Below are positions 44,385-51,519 of a DNA stretch of 64,000 nt, in pieces. A model generated the notes under the pieces. That model did not search any database and was not told the origin of the DNA. It worked only from the letters and a program-made list of their open reading frames with translations. The translations under genes were made by a program, and so were the position numbers. The stretch spans positions 1 through 64,000 of the forward strand of contig JAURQC010000010.1 of assembly GCA_030836325.1 (NCBI GenBank), written 5' to 3'. Source of the stretch: Candidatus Nanopelagicales bacterium (lineage in GTDB: Bacteria > Actinomycetota > Actinomycetes > S36-B12). The number at the start of each line of letters is the position of its first letter. Position 1 is the first letter of the stretch.

Positions 44385-45737
44385 ATGAAGCGCACTATGG
44401 CTCTCAAGGCCGTCGCTGTGCTGGGTGCTGCGTCCCTCGCTCTCGCTGCTTGCAGCAGCGGTGACGATGAGGCGGCCCCGGCAGAGACGACTGCTGAAGA
44501 GACTGCAGCCGAGGAAACCACGGAAGAGGCTCCCGAGGAGACCGCCGAGGAGACCATGGCTGAGGAAACAGAAGATGCAACCTGCGCGAACGACACCCTT
44601 GTCATCGGCTCACTGCTGCCGGCGACGGGCGACCTCGCGTTCCTCGGGCCGCCGGAGTTTGCCGGCGTCGAGAAGGCGATCCTTGAGGTCGACGCTGGAG
44701 GCGGAGTCCTCGGCAACCCGATCACCTACATCGAGGGTGACTCTGGGGATACCACCACTGACATCGCAAGCCAGACCGTCGATTCGCACCTGTCCCAGGG
44801 CGTGCAGGCGATCATCGGCGCTGCGTCGTCCGGTGTGTCTTTGACCGTTATCGACAAGATCACCTCGAACGGCGTTGTCCACTTCTCACCGGCCAACACC
44901 GCTCCTGCGCTGACCACCTACCCGGACAACGGCCTGTACTTCCGCGTCTCGCCGTCTGACGTCCTCCAGGGTGCGGTCATCGCTGCTGACGCGATCGACA
45001 ACGGCATCGAGTCAATGGCCGTCGTTGCTCGTCAGGATCCGTACGGTGAGGGCCTCAAGGACGCTGTGGTCAAGGACTTCAGCGCCGCTGGTGGCACCGT
45101 CACTGCTGATCTGCTGTACGACCCCGCCGCTCCGTCCTTCGAGGCTGAGGTGGCCGAGGTCGTTGCCAGCGGACCGCAGGCCGTTACGGTGATTGGCTTC
45201 GAGGAGTCGGTCAAGCTCCTGCAGGAGATGATCAAGCAGGGCGCAGGCCCGCAGGACATCCAGATCTACCTGGTGGACGGCAACATCTCGACCACCGCGT
45301 ACGAGGATTTCCCGGCCGGCACCATGAACGGCACCAGGGCGACCGTACCTTCGGGTGAGGCTGACCTGACCGCGTTCAACGAGAGCCTGCTTGAGGTCGA
45401 TCCCGACCTCACGGACTTCGCCTACGGCGCACAGTCCTACGACGCCGCGATGCTCATCGCCCTGGCCGCTGAGGCCGCGGGATGCGCCGACGGCACCGCC
45501 ATTGCAGCTGCGCTGCCTGAGGTCGCCGGCAACGGTGGCGAGGTCTGCGACAACTGGGCGGACTGCAAGGCTCTGCTCGACGCAGGCACTGACATCGACT
45601 TCCAGGGTGCAACTGGCCCGGTCGATTTCAATGAGTACGGCGATCTGGCTCAGGGCACCATTCAGGTGAACGAGTACACCTCGAACACTGAGTTCAAGGA
45701 GATCGGCAAGGTCACCGCCGACGTGCCGCTCCCGTAG
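44385..45737 (+). CDS. Branched-chain amino-acid-type ABC transporter substrate-binding lipoprotein
   Basis: The 450-residue periplasmic-binding-protein-like lipoprotein (type I, Peripla_BP_6) captures substrate for the LivHMGF system at 46.9-50.9 kb. A signal peptide ends in the lipobox LAAC (cysteine near 23), followed by an acidic, threonine/glutamate-rich tether (about 27-65) and the binding fold from TLVIGSLLPATGDL. ATG 44385 is chosen for AAGGAG at 44373-44378. Substrate could be branched-chain amino acids, amides or urea; the sequence does not decide. The gene converges on the livHMGF operon, an unusual split. Confidence 0.88.
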   Translation: MKRTMALKAVAVLGAASLALAACSSGDDEAAPAETTAEETAAEETTEEAPEETAEETMAEETEDATCANDTLVIGSLLPATGDLAFLGPPEFAGVEKAILEVDAGGGVLGNPITYIEGDSGDTTTDIASQTVDSHLSQGVQAIIGAASSGVSLTVIDKITSNGVVHFSPANTAPALTTYPDNGLYFRVSPSDVLQGAVIAADAIDNGIESMAVVARQDPYGEGLKDAVVKDFSAAGGTVTADLLYDPAAPSFEAEVAEVVASGPQAVTVIGFEESVKLLQEMIKQGAGPQDIQIYLVDGNISTTAYEDFPAGTMNGTRATVPSGEADLTAFNESLLEVDPDLTDFAYGAQSYDAAMLIALAAEAAGCADGTAIAAALPEVAGNGGEVCDNWADCKALLDAGTDIDFQGATGPVDFNEYGDLAQGTIQVNEYTSNTEFKEIGKVTADVPLP

Positions 45738-45754
45738 CGGTTAGTCAGCTCGTA

Positions 45755-45790
45755 GTTGGGCCCCGTCTCCTAATGGAGACGGGGCCCAAC
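45755..45790 (+). terminator. Strong hairpin terminator after the binding-protein gene
   Basis: A perfect 16-bp stem (45755-45770 with 45775-45790, loop TAAT) lies 17 bases after the stop codon, followed by TCTTT. The T run is weak but the stem is very stable. Confidence 0.75.
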
Positions 45791-45806
45791 TCTTTCCCAC
45801 GCCTCC

Positions 45807-45848
45807 CGCGAACCCGCACCCTCACAGCGCGAACCCGCATACGGTCCA
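45807..45848 (-). repeat. Two tandem 21-bp repeat units, left of the DUF559 gene
   Basis: Units start at 45807 and 45828, each beginning CGCGAACCCGCA. On the minus strand the core reads TGCGGGTTCGCG, matching the core of the three units at 46828-46890 in opposite orientation. The two arrays therefore bracket the 45934-46734 gene as inverted repeats. Confidence 0.65.
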
Positions 45849-45863
45849 CAGGCAATAAATAGG

Positions 45864-45887
45864 GCTGGCTGTTGGTCCACAGCCAGC
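45864..45887 (+). promoter_or_regulatory. 8-bp palindrome upstream of the DUF559 gene
   Basis: GCTGGCTG (45864-45871) and CAGCCAGC (45880-45887) flank TTGGTCCA. No T run follows; it lies 46 bp before the ATG and may be an operator or a leader hairpin. Confidence 0.35.
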
Positions 45888-45933
45888 AAGGTGGGGCTTC
45901 ACTAATGTCGTAGGCGAGGCCCAGGCTGGGAGG

Positions 45934-46734
45934 ATGACCAGGGGTATTGGAGATCCGTTCCTGACCGCACACGAGGCGAAAGCGTGGGCTGAGTCTGTTC
46001 TGGTTGGTGCACCAGAGGATTCGGTTGTAGTTGGCCTAAGTGCAGCGGCTATGTGGAGCATGCCCTTGCCGCCAGCCGTTGCTCAGGTTCTCCGACGTGG
46101 TCGTGTGTCAGTGAGCAGGCGGGGAGCTGCCACTCCCACAAGGAGATCGAAAGTAGACGGTCATTCGATTGATCTTCCTACCAGCCACTGTCGGGTTCAC
46201 GCTTCAATGGTGCTCACGACTCCGGCGCGTACATGGGTTGATTGCGCGGCGCTGCTCCCTCCTGATCACCTGCTCGCCATGGGAGACATGGCACTGGATA
46301 CGGGGCTACTGACGTCGGAAGAGTTGGCATCGGTGGTTGCTTGGGCCCGAACGCGTAGGGGAGTCGTTCGAGCTCGAAAGGTTCTTCCGTGGATTCGAAC
46401 GGGGGTTGAGTCTGCTCAGGAGTCTCGCTTGCGTTGGCACATCGTGGCGAATGAATTCCCTGAACCCGACATCAACCCCGAAGTCGTTCTACCTGGCTCA
46501 CGGGTGGTGCGTCTCGATTTGGCCTACCGAGGGCTTCGAATTGGCGTTGAATTCGATGGGGAGTGGCACATAGATACCCAGGCGCACGATGCGGAGCGAC
46601 GCAGGCAGCTTGAGCTGGCAGGTTGGAAGGTCTTGGTGGCGACGAAGGAAGACCTGGCCGATCCCACTAGCTTCCTTGCTGAGTTGCGTGCAGAAATCTC
46701 CTTACGGACCTTCGTGAGCAAACATCGATGGTGA
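45934..46734 (+). CDS. DUF559-type nuclease-like protein with AbiEi-like N-terminal region
   Basis: The 266-residue protein has an N-terminal helical region of the kind found in AbiEi-like antitoxin proteins (VVVGLSAAAMWSMPLP, then TTPARTWVDCAALLP near 92-106) and a C-terminal Vsr/PD-(D/E)XK-like DUF559 core: a glutamate in QESRLRWHI, RLDLAYRGLRIGVEFDGEWH near 193-212 and GWKVLVATKEDL. Acidic residues of a nuclease site are present. Such proteins are common, variable in copy number and of unknown role in actinobacteria. No toxin partner is next to it. GGGAGG abuts the ATG, closer than a normal ribosome site. It lies between two inverted repeat arrays and splits the transporter locus. Confidence 0.75.
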   Translation: MTRGIGDPFLTAHEAKAWAESVLVGAPEDSVVVGLSAAAMWSMPLPPAVAQVLRRGRVSVSRRGAATPTRRSKVDGHSIDLPTSHCRVHASMVLTTPARTWVDCAALLPPDHLLAMGDMALDTGLLTSEELASVVAWARTRRGVVRARKVLPWIRTGVESAQESRLRWHIVANEFPEPDINPEVVLPGSRVVRLDLAYRGLRIGVEFDGEWHIDTQAHDAERRRQLELAGWKVLVATKEDLADPTSFLAELRAEISLRTFVSKHRW

Positions 46735-46741
46735 CTTGAGA

Positions 46742-46765
46742 GCCGACGCCGACGCCGACGCCGAC
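46742..46765 (+). repeat. Hexanucleotide repeat (GCCGAC)4
   Basis: Four perfect tandem copies immediately after the stop codon of the DUF559 gene. Outside any reading frame; such tracts are prone to slippage. Confidence 0.8.
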
Positions 46766-46827
46766 GCGTAGCGGGTCAGCCTTCACAGCCGATTCGCTCA
46801 AACTGAGCGCAAATTTCCGCCGCGCAG

Positions 46828-46890
46828 CTGCAGGTTCGCACCCACAGGCTGCAAGTTCGCGGCTAGAAACTGCAAGTTCGCGGTTAGGCC
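46828..46890 (+). repeat. Three tandem 21-bp repeat units, right of the DUF559 gene
   Basis: Units start at 46828, 46849 and 46870 with cores CTGCAGGTTCGC, CTGCAAGTTCGC and CTGCAAGTTCGC; a degenerate fourth may precede at 46807. The last unit runs over the livF stop codon (complement of 46884-46886). They match, inverted, the units at 45807-45848. Confidence 0.7.
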
Positions 46891-47750
46891 TTGGCGAGGG
46901 TCCCGAGGTAGAGCTCGATGACCTTGGGGTCGTTGGCCAGGTCCTTGCCGGTGCCGGTGTAGGCGTTACGGCCCTGATCGAGCACGTAACCGCGGTCCAC
47001 GATCTGCAAGCAGCGGCGTGCGTTCTGCTCCACGATGATCACTGTCACGCCGGTCTTGTTGATCTCTCGCACCCGGACGAACACTTCGTCCTGCAGAGCA
47101 GGGGACAGGCCGGCGCTGGGCTCGTCCAAGAGCAACACGCTGGGCTCCATCATGAGAGCGCGACCCATCGCCACCATCTGCCTCTCACCACCGGACAGGG
47201 AGCCGGCCCGCTGCTTGCGGCGCTCACCGAGGGTGGGGAAGAGGTCGACGACCTTGTCGAACCGCTCAGAGAAGCTCTTTGGGTCCTGGAAGGCACCCAT
47301 TTCCATGTTCTCTTCGATTGTTAGCGAGGGGAACACGTTGTTCGTCTGAGGGACGAACCCGACGCCGCGGCGCACAAGCTGGTCTGCGCGGAGGTTGGTG
47401 ATGTCCTCATCGCGCAAAAGGACGGCGCCCTCGTTGACATGAACCAGCCCGAAGATCGCCTTGAGCAGCGTCGACTTACCAGCACCGTTGGGCCCGATGA
47501 TGCCGACGAGTTCGCCTTCCTGGGCGTACAGGTCGGAACCGTTGAGGATGTTGACGCCGGGGAAGTAGCCCGCGTAGAGCGCATCTGCACGAACGAGGGC
47601 CCCGACCGCTGCCGAGGCGTGCACCTGTTCGGGTGTCGCCGGATGACCTTCAGCGAGTTGTTCGGCGTTTGTATCGAGTTCGGTCTCGAAGACGTGGGGG
47701 TCGTCGGGATCGTTGGGGCCGGGAAGATCTGCAGGTTCGGTGTAGTTCAT
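46884..47750 (-). CDS. livF: ABC transporter ATP-binding protein LivF
   Basis: Second ATPase of the LivFGMH importer. The 288-residue protein has Walker A GPNGAGKST near 86-94, the signature LSGGERQMVAMGRAL near 190-204 and Walker B VLLLDEPSAGLSP near 209-221. A 50-residue acidic, proline-rich N-terminal extension (MNYTEPADLPGPNDPDDP and on) precedes the usual LivF start, so the annotated ATG at 47750 rests on its one-base overlap with livG. C-terminal end lies in the third 21-bp repeat. Confidence 0.92.
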   Translation of the reverse strand: MNYTEPADLPGPNDPDDPHVFETELDTNAEQLAEGHPATPEQVHASAAVGALVRADALYAGYFPGVNILNGSDLYAQEGELVGIIGPNGAGKSTLLKAIFGLVHVNEGAVLLRDEDITNLRADQLVRRGVGFVPQTNNVFPSLTIEENMEMGAFQDPKSFSERFDKVVDLFPTLGERRKQRAGSLSGGERQMVAMGRALMMEPSVLLLDEPSAGLSPALQDEVFVRVREINKTGVTVIIVEQNARRCLQIVDRGYVLDQGRNAYTGTGKDLANDPKVIELYLGTLAKA

Positions 47751-48652
47751 CAGGAACCATCCTCGGTCAAAGCCTCGCCGCTTTCGGTCAATTCAGCATC
47801 ATGGTGAGCGCCGAGGTAGGCATCGATAACGGCCTGATCCTTCATGACGGCGTCGGGCGGACCCTCGGCAATCACCGAACCTTGAGCCATGACGATGACC
47901 CAGTCGCTGATGTCGTGGACCATGTCCATGTCGTGCTCGACGAACAGCACCGTGGTGCCGTCCTCTCGCATAGCCTTGATGTGGCCCAGGAGGCTTTGCT
48001 TGAGAGCGGGATTGACACCCGCCATGGGCTCATCAAGCATGATGAGCTCAGGATCTGCCATCAAGGCTCGTGCCATCTCGAGCAATTTGCGCTGACCGCC
48101 TGAGAGCGAACCTGCGAAGTCCTTGACCTTTTCGTGCAGGTTGAAACGACGCAACAGGCCCAGGGCGCGTTCGTCGATTGCCCTTTCCTGCGAACTCCAC
48201 AGGAACGGAAGGATCGCGGCTAGGACACGCTCACCCGTCTGGTTCTTGGCACCCAGGCGCATGTTGTCGATCACGGTCATGCGGCTTAGGGCCTTGGTCA
48301 ACTGGAAGGTGCGGACCATGCCAATGCGGGCAAGGCGATAGGGAGCCATTCCGGAGACCTGTCGACCGTTGAACGTCCACTTTCCCTCGTTGACATCGTC
48401 GAACCCGGTGATCAGGTTGAAGAAGGTGGTCTTTCCCGCACCGTTGGGTCCGATAAGCGCCGTGATGGCGCCTCGCTGGATCTCCACGTGTTCCACGTCC
48501 ACTGCGGTGAGGCCACCGAAGGAGCGACGAACGTGGTCGGCAATCAGGATGGGATCGGGCTTGGGAACACCCGGTCGCGCCTCGACTGTGGACAGAGCCG
48601 CCTTGGCCTTCTGCGCGAGAGTGCCGGCGGAAGCTGTGGTGCTATCGGGCAT
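47750..48652 (-). CDS. livG: ABC transporter ATP-binding protein LivG
   Basis: First ATPase of the importer. The 300-residue protein has Walker A GPNGAGKTT near 70-78, the signature SLSGGQRKLLEMARAL near 182-197 and Walker B LIMLDEPMAGVNP near 203-215. The N-terminal 35 residues are an extra segment. It overlaps livM by 11 bp and livF by one base, so the genes are translated together. Confidence 0.93.
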   Translation of the reverse strand: MPDSTTASAGTLAQKAKAALSTVEARPGVPKPDPILIADHVRRSFGGLTAVDVEHVEIQRGAITALIGPNGAGKTTFFNLITGFDDVNEGKWTFNGRQVSGMAPYRLARIGMVRTFQLTKALSRMTVIDNMRLGAKNQTGERVLAAILPFLWSSQERAIDERALGLLRRFNLHEKVKDFAGSLSGGQRKLLEMARALMADPELIMLDEPMAGVNPALKQSLLGHIKAMREDGTTVLFVEHDMDMVHDISDWVIVMAQGSVIAEGPPDAVMKDQAVIDAYLGAHHDAELTESGEALTEDGS

Positions 48653-49631
48653 CGAGAGCCAACTCCTTCCGATCGCCGAAAATGCCTTGGGGTCTGAAGA
48701 CCATCAAAGCGATCAGTCCTGAACCCATCAGCACGAAGCGGATGTTGCCGACATCGGTTGGGGCAAGGAAGTCAATCCATCCCGCTTGAATCGCCTGGCC
48801 GAGGAACTCGCCGGTTCCAGCGAGCAGGAACCAGAAGATGATCGCGCCGACGATGGGACCGAAGACCCGCGCAGCGCCACCCAGGAGCAGGATCGTGTAG
48901 GCGAAGAAGGTGAAGTCCGGTTGGAAGGTGTCCGGCTGGACCGACTGCTTTGCAACGGCCCACACAATGCCGCCGAGGGCACCGATGACACCACCGAGGA
49001 TCAGCGCCTGGAGCTTGTAGACGAAGACGTTCTTGCCGAGTGAGACAACAGCGTCCTCGTCCTCGCGAATGCCCTTGACGACGCGACCCCACGGGCTGCG
49101 GACGAGAAGCCAGACGAGAACGGTGACCGCGGCGATGAGGATCCAACCCACGATGACGACCCACAAATCTTGGCGAGTCCAGCTCAAGACAGGCAGACTC
49201 TCGAAGTCCGCGGGCAGCGGGTTTGTGTCGTGGAACTGCTGGCCGAGTTTGCCGTTCAGACCCTGTGCGCCACCGAGCACATCCTTGAACGCGATGGAGC
49301 GCACGCTGAGTCGGAAGAGCTCGCTAGCGGCGATTGTGACGATGGCCAGGTAGTCCGCACGCAGCCTCAGCGTGGGGATGCCGAGCAAGAGCGCTAGGAG
49401 CGTCGCGACGATGATTCCCACAAGAATCGCCAACCACAGGCTTAAGTCGAACGTGAGGACGATGACGCCCACCGCGTAGGAACCAGCGGCTACGAAGGCG
49501 ACCTGCCCGAAGTTCAGCAGGCCGGCATAGCCAAACTGCACGTTCAAGCCGATGGCTGCCAGGCAGTAGATAATGGCTGTGACGCCGATGGCCTGGGTCA
49601 TCGTCTGAGTGAGTACGAACCCCCAATCCAT
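48642..49631 (-). CDS. livM: ABC transporter permease LivM
   Basis: The 329-residue integral membrane permease has about nine or ten helices and the family motifs GLNVQFGYAGLLNFGQVAF near 29-47 and the EAA-like GKNVFVYKLQALILGGVIGALGG near 198-220 (split here by helices). Pairs with LivH to form the channel. Two bases separate it from livH, 11-bp overlap with livG. Confidence 0.92.
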   Translation of the reverse strand: MDWGFVLTQTMTQAIGVTAIIYCLAAIGLNVQFGYAGLLNFGQVAFVAAGSYAVGVIVLTFDLSLWLAILVGIIVATLLALLLGIPTLRLRADYLAIVTIAASELFRLSVRSIAFKDVLGGAQGLNGKLGQQFHDTNPLPADFESLPVLSWTRQDLWVVIVGWILIAAVTVLVWLLVRSPWGRVVKGIREDEDAVVSLGKNVFVYKLQALILGGVIGALGGIVWAVAKQSVQPDTFQPDFTFFAYTILLLGGAARVFGPIVGAIIFWFLLAGTGEFLGQAIQAGWIDFLAPTDVGNIRFVLMGSGLIALMVFRPQGIFGDRKELALDAR

Positions 49632-49632
49632 G

Positions 49633-50928
49633 TCAGCCCACCCTCTCTCGTCTGCCGAGTAAGCCTTGTGGTCGAACCATCAGAATCAGGATCATCACGA
49701 AGAGTGCTCCCACAGTCTTCATCTCAGTGGGAATGATGAGGCTGGTCATGTTGATAAAGACGCCGACGACGAGTGCACCGACGATGGCGCCGTACACCGT
49801 GCCGAGGCCGCCGAGGATGACCGACGCGAAGATGATCAGCAGAATCCGCTGACCCATGTTCCACACGCTGTTTTGCGTCATTCCCAGGTAGATTCCGGCG
49901 AAGGCGGCTAAGCCGGCGGCAACGATCCACACGACCGAGATGACCCGTTCAACGTCAATGCCGGTGGCCGACGCCAGTGCCGGGTTGTCGGAGACTGCTC
50001 GCGTGGCCTTGCCAATACGCGAGCGCTGAACCCAGATAACGACGACGGTGAGAGTGACGACCGCGAGCCCGGCGAGGATCAGCGCCTTCGGGGTTGCGGT
50101 CACCGGTCCGAGACTGATTCCCACCTGCCCGGCGTACTGCTTGTACGTCTGCGGAGCAGCACCGAAGAACAGCGCGACCCCGTAGCGCAGCACGATGGCA
50201 AGGCCGATCGAGATGATCATCATGGCGATCAAACCCGTCTTGCGCTTGCGCAAGGGACGCCAGAGGACCTTGTTTTGACCCCAACCGAAGGCGATCGCAC
50301 AGAAAACGATCGCAATGGGGGCGGCGATAACGAGATGCAAGCCGGCAGTGTTCAAGAGAAGTGCGGAGAAAGCTCCGAGGGTTACGAGGTCGCCATGGGA
50401 GAAGTTCGTTAGACCGGTGGTGCCGAAGACGAGGTTCAGACCCAGTGCGGCAAGCGCGATCATGATGCCGAACAAGATGCCGTCGAACAGCAACTGCAGG
50501 AACTGGTCCCCGGTGACGTCTATGAAGCCACCGCTATCGACACCGCCCCCTTCGCCCTCCACGAGCTTGGTGAGGATTTTCTTCTCCCCACCGAGGACAA
50601 GTAGTGAGCGACTAGCGTCGTCGGGGTTCTCCAGTGCGATGCCCTCGGGGAGTGTGGTGACGTCGATCTCGACCGCGTAGGTACCGCCACCCGGAAGCAC
50701 GATCGAGAAATCACCGTTGGCGTCTGAAGTGCCAGTCTCGCTGAAACCGTCCTCATTGCTGACGGAAATCGAGACATCCGGGATTCCAGTGCCGTCCGGG
50801 GCAGTGAAGCTGCCGACCAAGGCTGCGTCTGCAGCATTAGCTGCAGAGGCACCGACGAGAGTCACCCCGAGGAGGGAGATCACCGCGAGGACGGCCGCGG
50901 CAACGGCGGCACGAACTGCGATCAGCAC
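49633..50928 (-). CDS. livH: ABC transporter permease LivH with N-terminal extracytoplasmic Ig-like domain
   Basis: The permease core occupies residues about 145-431 (LNLVFGTTGLTNFSHGDLVTLG near 163-185 in two parts, GGLGTVYGAIVGALVVG near 390). Before it come a signal peptide or first helix (about 8-33), a carboxypeptidase-regulatory-like beta domain (about 37-115, with GIPDVSISVSNEDG and DANGDFSIVLPGGGTY) and a glycine-rich linker. A normal LivH is about 290 residues, so some 140 are extra and would sit outside the membrane. GTG 50928 is fixed by AGGAGG. First gene of livHMGF. Confidence 0.88.
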   Translation of the reverse strand: MLIAVRAAVAAAVLAVISLLGVTLVGASAANAADAALVGSFTAPDGTGIPDVSISVSNEDGFSETGTSDANGDFSIVLPGGGTYAVEIDVTTLPEGIALENPDDASRSLLVLGGEKKILTKLVEGEGGGVDSGGFIDVTGDQFLQLLFDGILFGIMIALAALGLNLVFGTTGLTNFSHGDLVTLGAFSALLLNTAGLHLVIAAPIAIVFCAIAFGWGQNKVLWRPLRKRKTGLIAMMIISIGLAIVLRYGVALFFGAAPQTYKQYAGQVGISLGPVTATPKALILAGLAVVTLTVVVIWVQRSRIGKATRAVSDNPALASATGIDVERVISVVWIVAAGLAAFAGIYLGMTQNSVWNMGQRILLIIFASVILGGLGTVYGAIVGALVVGVFINMTSLIIPTEMKTVGALFVMILILMVRPQGLLGRRERVG

Positions 50929-51041
50929 GAAGCCAACCTCCTGGGATCGTTTCGGACGACCGGAGCCGCCCAGCGGATTCGGGCAACAGTAGCGGCCTTG
51001 CTCAGGGCGCGGGGGCTAGATGAGCAGGTTGCCGGGTTTTG

Positions 51042-51479
51042 TTATTTGTTCGACATCGGACGGACAAGACACGTGAGTCTCGCGGTACAAACTGGGCGGC
51101 CTGCCTCGTCGGTAACTCGGATTTGAGTGCTCACGACCGTCCGCCCGGCGGACAAGACCGTCGACTCAGCGTGCACGACCCCCTCGGTGGCCGACCGGTG
51201 GTGGGTGCAGTTCAAGTCGACTCCGACCACCATGTTCTCTGGCCCGGCGAGCAAAGCTCCGTGGATCGAACCGAGAGATTCGGCTAGCACAGCACTGGCG
51301 CCACCGTGCAAAAGTCCGTAGGGCTGGGTGTTGCCCGCCACCGGCATCGTCGCTACGACGGTCTCTGGGTTGGCCGAAACCAATTCAATTCCCATCTTCT
51401 CGGCAAGGGCACCCATGCCCCAGCGCGCGAGTTCTTCAGGGATACCGCTTGCTCCTGACTTTGTGGTGTCGTCGCTCAT
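51042..51479 (-). CDS. PaaI-type hotdog thioesterase
   Basis: The 145-residue single hotdog domain likely hydrolyses an acyl- or aryl-CoA thioester. The active-site region is GLLHGGASAVLAESLGS near 78-94, with the HGG turn and the catalytic-type glutamate. It is transcribed divergently from polA from a leaderless promoter; the substrate is unknown. Confidence 0.85.
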   Translation of the reverse strand: MSDDTTKSGASGIPEELARWGMGALAEKMGIELVSANPETVVATMPVAGNTQPYGLLHGGASAVLAESLGSIHGALLAGPENMVVGVDLNCTHHRSATEGVVHAESTVLSAGRTVVSTQIRVTDEAGRPVCTARLTCLVRPMSNK

Positions 51480-51485
51480 GTCGGC

Positions 51486-51513
51486 AGCGTAGGTGCGGGG
51501 CTCTGCCTAGGAT
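51486..51513. promoter_or_regulatory. Back-to-back leaderless promoters of the thioesterase gene and polA
   Basis: Minus strand: TACGCT (complement of 51486-51491), 6 nt from ATG 51479. Plus strand: TAGGAT (51508-51513), 6 nt from ATG 51520. Only 16 bp separate the two -10 boxes, so each polymerase would cover the other promoter. Confidence 0.55.
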
Positions 51514-51519
51514 CGGAAG

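Noticed and set aside
45807..46890. CRISPR array
   Set aside because: The 21-bp units abut with no unique spacers, copy number is two and three, and there are no cas genes.
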